A DNA stretch of 64,000 bases from assembly GCA_046328715.1 (NCBI GenBank), contig JAXLWB010000022.1:1-64000 (forward strand). Direction: 5' to 3'. Source of the stretch: JAXLWB01 sp046328715. GTDB taxonomy: Bacteria > Chloroflexota > Anaerolineae > Caldilineales > Caldilineaceae. The first letter of the stretch is position 1; the number at the start of each line of letters is the position of its first letter. The notes beneath the pieces are model-generated. The model made no database searches, was not told the DNA's origin, and worked only from the letters and a program-made list of their open reading frames with translations. A program made the translations under genes and the position numbers. Shown here piece after piece: positions 42,773-50,321 of the stretch.

Positions 42773-43780
42773 ATGCACGAAGCATCGTCTGTCCGTGTCG
42801 CTATTTATGGCTGCGGACGTTTTGCCAACCAGACCCACATTCCCAACTTGCGTACTCTGCCAGGGGTTGAGATCGTTGCCCTTTGCGATGCTGACCTTGC
42901 TGCATTGCAGAGCACGGGGGATGCCTTTGCGATTGCTGCGCGCTACCAAGACGCACATGAAATGTTAGCAAGCGAGTCGATCGACGCCCTTTACTCGATT
43001 GTCCCTGCTTATGTGCGCAGCAATGTGGAGATTGCCGCCGTTGAGCGGGGTATTCACCTCTTTAGCGAAAAGCCACAGGCATTGCAACTCAGTTTGGCGC
43101 AGCGCATCGACGACGCTATTCGCCGGCAGGGTGTGATCAGCACTGTAGGCTTTCGGGAACGCTATCGTCCGATCTTTCAACAGGCACGTCAATTTCTCTC
43201 CGATAAAGCCATTACCCATGTGCGTTTCCTCAACATTGGTGGGCTACCGTCCGCCCGGACCGATTGGCGTGCTTCCTGGTGGAGCGACCTTGACAAATCG
43301 GGCGGACCGGCCTTGGATTGGGGCGTTCATGCCACCGACTATGTGCGTTTTATGACGGGTTTGAATGTTAAAACCGTGCAAGCCTTCTATCATATGTCCG
43401 AGCAGTATAGCTTGCCTCTTTCTTGTTCGTTCCACTACTGTCTGAGCAACGGTGCCCCGATGACGATGAGTTTCCTCAGCACGTCGCCTGTGCGCCCACC
43501 CAATGAACCTTGGTTTACCCTCTTCTATGAAGGCGGCTATTTGGCAATTCATGGCTACGAACGGATTGAGGTGAACGGCGAAACCATCTACAACGCCGAA
43601 GCCTTTGACCCCTGGCTGGAACAGAGCCGCTGCTTTATCGAAGCCGTACGCAGCCAGAATCGCAGCCTGCTCTTGAGCGACTATCATGATGGGGTGTATT
43701 CGCTGGCACCGGTGCTGGCGGGTTGGGAATCGGCCAAGGAAGGAGGAGTGTTGCGTAACGTGGAGGAAACCCTTACATGA
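42773..43780 (+). CDS. Gfo/Idh/MocA family oxidoreductase
   Basis: A 335-residue NAD(P)-dependent dehydrogenase. The Rossmann motif is VAIYGCGRFANQTHIPNL (about 9-26), the family Lys is in LFSEKPQALQ, and the C-terminal domain has SGGPALDWGVHATDYVRFMTG (Asp and His). The ATG at 42773 is used; an upstream TTG has no advantage. Its end overlaps the ceramidase-like gene by 4 bases (ATGA), so the two are co-translated. The substrate is probably a sugar or cyclitol. Confidence 0.9.
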   Translation: MHEASSVRVAIYGCGRFANQTHIPNLRTLPGVEIVALCDADLAALQSTGDAFAIAARYQDAHEMLASESIDALYSIVPAYVRSNVEIAAVERGIHLFSEKPQALQLSLAQRIDDAIRRQGVISTVGFRERYRPIFQQARQFLSDKAITHVRFLNIGGLPSARTDWRASWWSDLDKSGGPALDWGVHATDYVRFMTGLNVKTVQAFYHMSEQYSLPLSCSFHYCLSNGAPMTMSFLSTSPVRPPNEPWFTLFYEGGYLAIHGYERIEVNGETIYNAEAFDPWLEQSRCFIEAVRSQNRSLLLSDYHDGVYSLAPVLAGWESAKEGGVLRNVEETLT

Positions 43781-44991
43781 CCCGCCATCTCTTTGCTGGT
43801 TACGCTCAACGCAAGATTACACCTTCCTTGGATGTACCTGTCTTTCTGGCGGGCTTTGACCAAAATCGCCGCGCCAGCAGCGTTCATGATGACCTTTGGG
43901 TGCGCACCTTGGTTTTGGCCTGCGGTGAAGTCAGAGTGGCACTGGCCTGTATCGATGTGATCGGCCTAGCCCGCCACCATTGTCTCGACATTTTGCAGCG
44001 CATCAACAAAAAGTGGCCGTTGGACAACCTGATCGTCGCCGTCACTCACACCCATCATGGCCCGGACACGATTGGTCTCTGGGGACCCGATCAGAGTAAA
44101 TCGGGCGTTGATCTCAACTATCTCAACCACCTCAAAAAGTTGGTTGCCGACTGTTGCAACGATGCCTTGCATGTGCTCACGCCAGTCACGCTGTGCACAG
44201 CTACGGCCAATGTGCCCGATGTCGTGCAAAACTTTCGTGATCCCGCAATTGTCGATGATGAGCTAACCTGCCTGCAATTCGTTGATCGCCTGGAGCAGGT
44301 CTTCGCCACGCTGCTCATCTACCCCTGTCACCCCGAAGCAATGTGGAAGGACAATACGGCGGTCACGTCTGATTATGCGCATAGTTTGCGCCAGACGGTA
44401 GAATTGGCAACCGGCGCACCTGCGCTCTTCTGTGTAGGCGCACTGGGTGGAATGCTCTCACCGAATGTGTCAGAACGTAGCTTCGCTGCCACCGAGGCGA
44501 TGGGCAAACGGCTCGGTGAGGCGGCGGTCCAGGCACTGAACGGACAAGCCGCCCACCCTGTCACCGATTTGAAGCTAGTCCGGCGTGAGTTCACCATCCC
44601 GATGGCCAATCCGGTCTTCCTGATGGCAATCGAAAGTGGTCTGTTGCCCAATATCGTCCAACCAGATGGTACGGTCTTGACCGAAGCCAATTTGCTGCGC
44701 CTTAAGCGCGAAGGCGGCGATGTGTTGCTGGCGACCGTGCCAGGTGAATTACTGCCTAAGTTGGGTCTGGCACTCAAAGCCCAAATGCACGATGCCGGAG
44801 CCGAAACTGCCGCCATCCTCGGCCTCGCCAACGACGAACTCGGCTACATTCTCCCCGCTGAAGATTTTGTCTTTCCCGAAAATCCCTTCGAGCCAGAGAC
44901 GCACTACGAGGAAACGATGTCGGTGGGAGTTGACACTGGGCCGACTTTGATGGATGAATTGACGAAGATGATCGAACAAATCAAGCAGTGA
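43777..44991 (+). CDS. Neutral/alkaline ceramidase-like protein
   Basis: A 404-residue protein with the N-terminal domain of neutral/alkaline non-lysosomal ceramidase: FAGYAQRKITPSLDVPVFLAGF, DDLWVRTLVLACGEVRVALACIDVIGL and the zinc motif THTHHGPD. It lacks a signal peptide and the C-terminal ceramidase domain, so the true substrate may not be ceramide. Similar short proteins in environmental bacteria lie beside Gfo/Idh genes and are uncharacterised. A cytoplasmic amidase or esterase on a sugar derivative is one possibility. Confidence 0.82.
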   Translation: MTRHLFAGYAQRKITPSLDVPVFLAGFDQNRRASSVHDDLWVRTLVLACGEVRVALACIDVIGLARHHCLDILQRINKKWPLDNLIVAVTHTHHGPDTIGLWGPDQSKSGVDLNYLNHLKKLVADCCNDALHVLTPVTLCTATANVPDVVQNFRDPAIVDDELTCLQFVDRLEQVFATLLIYPCHPEAMWKDNTAVTSDYAHSLRQTVELATGAPALFCVGALGGMLSPNVSERSFAATEAMGKRLGEAAVQALNGQAAHPVTDLKLVRREFTIPMANPVFLMAIESGLLPNIVQPDGTVLTEANLLRLKREGGDVLLATVPGELLPKLGLALKAQMHDAGAETAAILGLANDELGYILPAEDFVFPENPFEPETHYEETMSVGVDTGPTLMDELTKMIEQIKQ

Positions 44992-45063
44992 GAATAGAGA
45001 TTGGAGATTATGACTTCAATCTCCTAATCTCCAATCTCTATTCTCCAATCTCCAATCTCTACA
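44992..45063. repeat. GAGATTGG / CCAATCTC word hairpin at a stop codon
   Basis: GAATAGAGATTGGAGATT follows the ceramidase-like TGA directly. It is mirrored by AATCTCCTAATCTCC and further AATCTCC words up to the next gene's start. Confidence 0.85.
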
Positions 45064-45067
45064 TTCT

Positions 45068-46264
45068 ATGACAACCAAAAAAATCGCTGCCATTCTCACT
45101 GAGTATTTCCACTACTCCCATGCCGATGTGGTCGTGGGCAAGTTTCTCAAGGGCTTTCCCACCGACGATGGCCTGTTGCCCGCCCGCACGCAGATTGTAT
45201 CGATGTATCTCGATCAATTCCTCGAACGGGACATCGCCCGCGCCGTTGCGGCGGAATTTAACGTTCCGATCTACCCGAGCATCCGCCGTGCGCTGACCTT
45301 GGGCGGCAGCGAATTGGCGGTCGATGGCGTGTTGCTGATCGGCGAACACGGCGATTATCCCTGGAACGAGAAGGAGCAACAGCTCTACCCGCGCAAATAT
45401 TTCATGGAGCAGATCTGTGGCGTCTTTGCCGAAAGCAAGCGCGCCGTGCCGATCTTCAACGACAAACATCTCTCCTACAACTGGCATGACGCTAAATGGA
45501 TGGTGGACCGTGCTCGACAGCTTGGCGCGCCGTTCATGGCTGGCTCCTCGTTGCCCTTCGGCTGGCGCAGCCCGTGGCTGGAACATGAGTTGGATACGCC
45601 GATTCGTGAGGCGGTCGTGATTGGCTACGATGGCATCGATGTCTACGGTTTTCACACGCTGGAGACGCTGCAATGTATGGTCGAGCGCCGTGTAGGGGGC
45701 GAAAGTGGCGTGGCCGCAGTGACCTGTCTGGAAGGCGATGCGGTCTGGCGGGCTGCCGAAGCGGGGCGTTGGTCTCGTCCCTTGGCCGAGGCAGCTTTTG
45801 CCCGAATCCAGGGCAGACCCAGCGGCTCGTTAGAGGAAGTTTTCCCTGCCCCTGCGGTCTTCCTGATCGAATACCGGGATGGCTGCCGCGCTGCCGCCCT
45901 CATGCGCACCGACAAAGCAGGCAGCTTGGACAAATTTGCCTATGCCGCCCAGGTCGGTGACCAAGTCCACTCCTGCGAAGTCTTCCTCGGCGAAGAACCT
46001 CATCCTCACTTCAGCTATCTCAGCCTGAACGTGGAGGAGATGTTCCTCACTGGCAAAGCGACCTACCCAGTCGAACGCACGTTGCTCACCACCGGCATCC
46101 TCGAAGCCGTGATCGACTCGCGCTATCAAGGCCACGTGCGCATCGAGACACCTCATCTGACAGTCCAATACCGTTCCTACGACTCGATCCCTTGGCGTCC
46201 TACGGGGCCAAGACCGGTAGGTGCGGCAGCGACGTTGTGGAGTGAGATGGGAAAGATGGGATGA
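45068..46264 (+). CDS. Conserved protein of unknown function beside the ceramidase-like gene
   Basis: A 398-residue protein of no family I can name. The N-terminal part begins KKIAAILTEYFHYSHADVVVGKFLKGFP and continues with LGGSELAVDGVLLIGEHGDYPWNEKEQQLYPRKYFMEQ, resembling a Rossmann-like fold. The C-terminal part (HFSYLSLNVEEMFLTGKATYPVERTLLTTGILEAVIDS) recalls Gfo/Idh C-terminal domains. No signal peptide or membrane segment is seen. It probably forms a three-gene unit with the Gfo/Idh and ceramidase-like genes, although a repeat hairpin separates it by about 75 bases. Confidence 0.7.
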   Translation: MTTKKIAAILTEYFHYSHADVVVGKFLKGFPTDDGLLPARTQIVSMYLDQFLERDIARAVAAEFNVPIYPSIRRALTLGGSELAVDGVLLIGEHGDYPWNEKEQQLYPRKYFMEQICGVFAESKRAVPIFNDKHLSYNWHDAKWMVDRARQLGAPFMAGSSLPFGWRSPWLEHELDTPIREAVVIGYDGIDVYGFHTLETLQCMVERRVGGESGVAAVTCLEGDAVWRAAEAGRWSRPLAEAAFARIQGRPSGSLEEVFPAPAVFLIEYRDGCRAAALMRTDKAGSLDKFAYAAQVGDQVHSCEVFLGEEPHPHFSYLSLNVEEMFLTGKATYPVERTLLTTGILEAVIDSRYQGHVRIETPHLTVQYRSYDSIPWRPTGPRPVGAAATLWSEMGKMG

Positions 46265-46270
46265 TGTGTG

Positions 46271-46313
46271 AAAGATTATGAGCGCCAATATTATATTGGC
46301 GCTCATAATCTTT
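46271..46313. terminator. Perfect 20-bp hairpin, 3-base loop
   Basis: The arms at 46271-46290 and 46294-46313 are exact complements, which makes this the tightest hairpin in the window. It begins 7 bases after the previous stop and ends in TTTGTGG, so it may terminate the upstream unit. Its right arm also contains the -35 of the next promoter. Confidence 0.8.
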
Positions 46314-46324
46314 GTGGCTATAAT
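46296..46324 (+). promoter_or_regulatory. Promoter of the AAA ATPase gene, probably leaderless
   Basis: TTGGCG (46296-46301), a 17-base spacer, TATAAT (46319-46324), then 6 bases to the ATG at 46331. The spacing equals that of the mazEF-type promoter at 24483-24511. No ribosome site is present. Confidence 0.7.
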
Positions 46325-46330
46325 AGCTGT

Positions 46331-47755
46331 ATGTTCATTGATCGTCACGAAGAACTTGCCTTTCTCAACTCGCTCCTCATCCGCAAGAAACCTGGCCCTG
46401 GGCAGATGATTCTGCTTTATGGTCGGCGGCGTGTGGGGAAAACGGCGTTGCTGCATCATTGGGCGCAACAGAGCGGACTGCCCTACACCTACTGGGTAGC
46501 GGGGAAAGAGTCTGCCGCACTGCAACGGCGCAGTTTTTTTGCACGCCTGATAGAGATGCCGGAAGAACAGGCGACCGCTTTTGATAGCTGGTCGGCGCTC
46601 TGGCAATGGTTTGCCCCGCGCTTTGCTCGTGATGAACAGAAGCGTATCTTGATTCTGGACGAGCTTTCCTATGCTTCCGAAGCTGATCCTGCCATGCTTT
46701 CGGCGCTGCAACATGCCTGGGATCAGCACCTCAAGGACTCCAATTTGATCCTGGCGCTCTGCGGTTCACAGGTGCGCACGATTGAGGGCTTGATGCGCCA
46801 ACAATCGCCGCTCTTTGGCCGCTTTACCGGGCAATGGCACTTGCAACCGATGCCTTTTTCCTGCCTCAAAGAGTTTTTCCCGAAATGGTCGGTGGAAGAG
46901 CGGGTGGCCATCTATTCGATTGTTGGCGGGGTTCCGGCTTATCTTGAATGGCTGGATGCGGATCGGCGCTTGGTCGAAAATATTCGTGACGTGATGCTTT
47001 CCCCCGGCAGCATGTTTATGGCCGAGCCGACCCTGCTACTCTATGATGAACTGCGCGACCTGCAAACCTATCTGGCGATTCTGCAAGCGATTAGCAACGG
47101 CCACCACACCGTCAGTGACATTGGCAAAGCCTGTCTCTTAGGACCGACGGCACTCTCCTCGTCCTTGGCACGGCTGCAAGAGTTGCGCTTTATTGAACGT
47201 CGCCTGCCTGCCACCCTGACCACCGCCCAACAACGCACCTCGAAACAGGGTCGCTACCATCTGGCTGATCCCTATTTCCGCTTTTACTTCCGTTTTCTGC
47301 TTCCCCACCAAAAGTCACTGCTGCGCAGTGAGGAGACACTCACTCATATCCAAAATGAGTTGCGCGCCTTTGTCGCCCTCGGTTTTGAAGAGCTCTGCCG
47401 CCAGTGGCTTGCCCAACAGGCACGGCAGGGCAAGTTGCCCTTTATAGCGGATGCGATTGGTTCGCATTGGAGCCGCCAAGTCCAGGTGGACGTGGTAGCG
47501 ATTGATTGGGAGAGCCGTCAAATTCTGCTCGGAGAATGCAAATGGGGCACGGATCGCGTGGATCGCCAGGTCGTGCGCGAGTTGATTGAGCAAAAAGCGC
47601 CCCACGTGCGCAGCGAACTGCCCAACCACGGCCAAGGCTGGACCTTTCATTTCGCACTCTTTTCTCGTGCTGGTTTTACCGAGGCAGCGCTGGCAGAGTT
47701 GAAGATACGAGATGGATTGGCGGTGGATTTAATGAAGTTGGATGAGGGATTATGA
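46331..47755 (+). CDS. AAA-type ATPase with C-terminal DUF234-like nuclease region
   Basis: This 474-residue protein is of the archaeal-type ATPase (DUF234) kind. It has FIDRHEELAFLNSLL, Walker A YGRRRVGKTALLHHW, Walker B KRILILDELSYAS and sensor LALCGSQVRTIEGLM, then a winged-helix and a C-terminal restriction-endonuclease-like part (VQVDVVAIDWESRQILLGECKWGTDRV). The last resembles the D...E-x-K core of that nuclease fold (VDVV, GECKW). The role of these proteins is unknown. The ATG at 46331 is used; longer frames run through the hairpin. It overlaps the next gene by 4 bases. Confidence 0.85.
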   Translation: MFIDRHEELAFLNSLLIRKKPGPGQMILLYGRRRVGKTALLHHWAQQSGLPYTYWVAGKESAALQRRSFFARLIEMPEEQATAFDSWSALWQWFAPRFARDEQKRILILDELSYASEADPAMLSALQHAWDQHLKDSNLILALCGSQVRTIEGLMRQQSPLFGRFTGQWHLQPMPFSCLKEFFPKWSVEERVAIYSIVGGVPAYLEWLDADRRLVENIRDVMLSPGSMFMAEPTLLLYDELRDLQTYLAILQAISNGHHTVSDIGKACLLGPTALSSSLARLQELRFIERRLPATLTTAQQRTSKQGRYHLADPYFRFYFRFLLPHQKSLLRSEETLTHIQNELRAFVALGFEELCRQWLAQQARQGKLPFIADAIGSHWSRQVQVDVVAIDWESRQILLGECKWGTDRVDRQVVRELIEQKAPHVRSELPNHGQGWTFHFALFSRAGFTEAALAELKIRDGLAVDLMKLDEGL

Positions 47756-48516
47756 GTCACGAAATTACCATTTTACTGGCGGGTGAATTTCCAGCCGAGC
47801 AGACTCAGTTGCGTGCAGTTTTGGCAGCTAATCCGCGCTTTGTCGTGGTCGGTGCAGTGAGTCATCACGCTGATCTGCTCGCAAAAATGGAGGAACTCCA
47901 ACCACAACTGATCATTCTTGATTGGGACTTAAGCGACCACACGATTATTACGACACTTGTCACACTAAAAGAGCACAACCCTATGGCGCGCGTGCTGGTA
48001 CTAACAAGGCGAGCAGACGACGTCTCCGTCTTTGCGGCGATCAAGGCTGGTGCGTTGGGCTATCTACTCAGCCAAGAAAGTGCAGAATTAATCAACAATG
48101 CAATCGAAGCTGTCGCACGGGGCGAATCGGCGCTGTCACCCTTGGTTGCGCGTAAATTGATTCGTGAATTGCATCGTCCTGCGCAACTGCCGCCAAGCGA
48201 TGAACCGTTAGTGGACAAAGAAGTGGAAGTGATAATTTTGGTTGCTCGCGGCTTTTCCAATCGGGAGATCGCAGGAATGTTGACGCTTGACGAACGCACT
48301 GTGCGCACGTATATCAGCAACATCCTCAGTAAATTACACTTGGCCAATCGCACGCAAGCTGGCCTGTGGGCGCAAAAAGAGGGTCTGCTCGACAAGAACC
48401 ATTTCTCGCCTCAGTTGCAGCGCGTACAGACCCTCTGTCACCAGCTGCGTGGCACACTGGAAGGAACACTAGAAGGCGAGCCAGCCTTTTGGCAAAGCCT
48501 ATGCTGTTTACCTTGA
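47752..48516 (+). CDS. LuxR-type response regulator with degenerate receiver
   Basis: A 254-residue protein with a receiver domain at about 5-120 (phosphoacceptor candidate D57 in LIILDWDL) and a LuxR helix-turn-helix at about 148-205 (VEVIILVARGFSNREIAGMLTLDERTVRTYISNILSKLHLANRTQAGLWAQKEGLL). The usual acidic pair near residue 10 reads GEF, and the conserved Lys after GYLL is replaced (GYLLSQES). Phosphorylation control may therefore be lost. After the LuxR domain the frame enters QLQRVQTLCHQLRGTLEGTLEGEPAFW, the beginning of a MmcQ/YjbR-like domain, and stops early. It is coupled to the ATPase gene by an ATGA overlap. Confidence 0.82.
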   Translation: MSHEITILLAGEFPAEQTQLRAVLAANPRFVVVGAVSHHADLLAKMEELQPQLIILDWDLSDHTIITTLVTLKEHNPMARVLVLTRRADDVSVFAAIKAGALGYLLSQESAELINNAIEAVARGESALSPLVARKLIRELHRPAQLPPSDEPLVDKEVEVIILVARGFSNREIAGMLTLDERTVRTYISNILSKLHLANRTQAGLWAQKEGLLDKNHFSPQLQRVQTLCHQLRGTLEGTLEGEPAFWQSLCCLP

Positions 48517-48721
48517 AGGCACGCAACGGGATCGTCCCTTTGTGCTTTTGCTGCCGTTGCCTCACGGAATGCAGGAGTCGCTGCTGCTACAGTCTCCGCA
48601 CAAATTCTTCCCGGCACTCCGCTATGCTGAGCAGGGGTGGGTTGCTATGGATTTGACGCAGGTAGATGAAGAGGAGGTGCGGTATTATTTGCAGCGGGCG
48701 TGGAGGATGGTAGTGGGTTGA
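48394..48721 (+). pseudogene. Frameshifted MmcQ/YjbR-like domain
   Basis: The tail of the regulator gene and the next 205 bases together encode a MmcQ/YjbR-like domain. In the regulator frame it reads LQRVQTLCHQLRGTLEGTLEGEPAFW. In another frame, from about 48490, it reads GKAYAVYLEG...FVLLLPLPHG...SPHKFFPALRYAEQGWVAMDLTQVDEEEVRYYLQRAWRMVVG, ending at the TGA at 48719-48721. The break lies near 48486-48493. Either a once-fused third domain was lost, or the assembly has an indel. Confidence 0.7.
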
Positions 48722-49162
48722 GGGAGATACGGCGAGCTACGGTGCGGAATAAGTCAAAATATGGATTGACATGCCCTTAGGTGAATTGTATACTAGTATA
48801 CGAACCAGATAACTTTGTTGACAGAGCAAACCTGATGCTTTTGCTTAAGCCTCGTCCAAATATTGACCTATTTAGCCCGAGCAGTGAAATAAACAGATTC
48901 AATCCGGTTTACTTACCTCACCAAGTGAAAATTTCCAGAACGTAAGACTAGAGAAACAAACAGAATGGATTCTACTTATTAAGGTGTTTGATGCCTTCCA
49001 GGTGAGACGGACTAGCACAATGTTTACTCAATACAGCCTATTCCGATTTATTTTTGAACCGAAAGATGGTTCACCAGAAATCGACATTTCTTCGTGCACC
49101 ATTTAATTCGGAATAAGGTCTAATATATTCGACAGGTTTTCTGTAAGATTATCAGGATATGA
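48722..49162 (+). other. Promoter region and long leader of the NurA-HerA-methyltransferase operon
   Basis: This 441-base, AT-rich region holds the promoter at 48766-48794. About 360 bases then separate the predicted transcription start from the nurA GTG. Only very short reading frames are present (48834-48944, 36 residues; about 49000-49105), neither with a ribosome site. No known riboswitch or RNA was recognised. Confidence 0.5.
48766..48801 (+). promoter_or_regulatory. Near-consensus sigma-70 promoter overlapped by a palindromic operator
   Basis: TTGACA (48766-48771), a 17-base spacer and TATACT (48789-48794). A perfect 14-base palindrome, GTATACTAGTATAC (48788-48801), covers the -10. A dimeric repressor bound there would block this strong promoter, so the downstream island may be normally silent. 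Confidence 0.8.
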
Positions 49163-50311
49163 GTGTTCCAGATGCTTGACGCACAAAGTCAAAGTGAACT
49201 CAAAACGGAAATAATTCGATGTGTGGAGGAGGATCAAACTTTACTTGATCAACTTCGCCAAGAGATTAGTCCTTTAAGAAACCAAGTTCGAAGGATCCAA
49301 CCTCGGACCACAACGTCTATTTCTCTTGTTGCAACTGATGGAGGCAATAATAAGCTTCAGTTTGATCCGTTTCTAGTTCAGATAGTTCGTGTGGTTGATT
49401 CTAGCAATAACGAATTATGCCTTGATGCTGTAACACCTACGACCAAGATTTCTTCCCTCAGCGAGAAGCAATTTGCTAAGGACGGTAGCCCAAACACCGA
49501 CCTTGGCAAAATGATGGCATACTTAGGCGTTACAACACTAGATGCCCTGAGTACAATGATTCAAAGCGACGATGCTACAAGGCCGCGCAGCCCCAGTTGG
49601 GTTCAAGTCTATCGAGAGCTAGTCGAGTGGGCTGTTCTTTTTGAAATAATTAGAAGTAAAGATTTCGGCACAGATACCCTCATTGTTTTTGATGGTTTAT
49701 TGAGGAGTAAGGTCTTTGCGCGAGACCTGTTTAAGAAATTACTTGAAGGTTTTCGAGAAGCTATTGAGCAACATTGGAAGAAACGACGGCGAGTATATCT
49801 GACCGGTGTTGCAAAGCACAGTCAGGTTTATACACGCTATCGATTGGCAATGGCATTGGAAAATGTTCTTACTACAGATTATCCCGCTTATGTGGAGATT
49901 CCGCGCGAGATTGAAGAAAAAGCTTACCGCTGGGCAGAATTTGCTCGTGGAGATGATCGGGAACAAGGAGGAGAGATCAACAAGTTTGTAGGCGGCAAAA
50001 TGTTTTTTGTAAAATTTGGTTCTAAACCGCGAGATCCAATCTGGCCTATTGATCTTTTTTTATATCAGCTAACGGAAGCGCAAACCATCTTAGGCTGTAT
50101 GCTCGCCGACGCCATTAACGGTTTCCCAGTGCCATTTTATCCTCAGTGTCTACAAAAAGCTCATGAGAACGCAGCCCTTGTGGATTTCGATTTCGATATT
50201 CTACAAGATTACATCTTTGAGGGGGTGCGTAACATCCTAGGCGATCAAGCAACCGCTTTGGACGTATTTCGGTTACAAGATTCTGATCCAGCACAGCGAC
50301 GATATGAGTAG
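49163..50311 (+). CDS. nurA: NurA domain nuclease
   Basis: A 382-residue protein of the NurA family of single-strand and 5'-to-3' DNA nucleases that work with HerA. D59 in VATDGGNNKLQFD and D177 in TLIVFDGLLRS match the two Asp motifs of the metal site, with a candidate Glu at 152-155 between them (YRELVEWAVLFE). A C-terminal GVAKHSQV segment and helices follow. The N-terminal 45 residues are a likely coiled coil. It starts at GTG with AGGA 5 bases upstream. It is the first of three genes with gaps of 10 and 3 bases, and all three are AT-richer than the flanks. Confidence 0.85.
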   Translation: MFQMLDAQSQSELKTEIIRCVEEDQTLLDQLRQEISPLRNQVRRIQPRTTTSISLVATDGGNNKLQFDPFLVQIVRVVDSSNNELCLDAVTPTTKISSLSEKQFAKDGSPNTDLGKMMAYLGVTTLDALSTMIQSDDATRPRSPSWVQVYRELVEWAVLFEIIRSKDFGTDTLIVFDGLLRSKVFARDLFKKLLEGFREAIEQHWKKRRRVYLTGVAKHSQVYTRYRLAMALENVLTTDYPAYVEIPREIEEKAYRWAEFARGDDREQGGEINKFVGGKMFFVKFGSKPRDPIWPIDLFLYQLTEAQTILGCMLADAINGFPVPFYPQCLQKAHENAALVDFDFDILQDYIFEGVRNILGDQATALDVFRLQDSDPAQRRYE

Positions 50312-50321
50312 GAATTGAACT

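Noticed and set aside
48834..48944. A 36-residue frame in the leader of the island operon
   Set aside because: No ribosome binding site and no similarity to anything recognisable.
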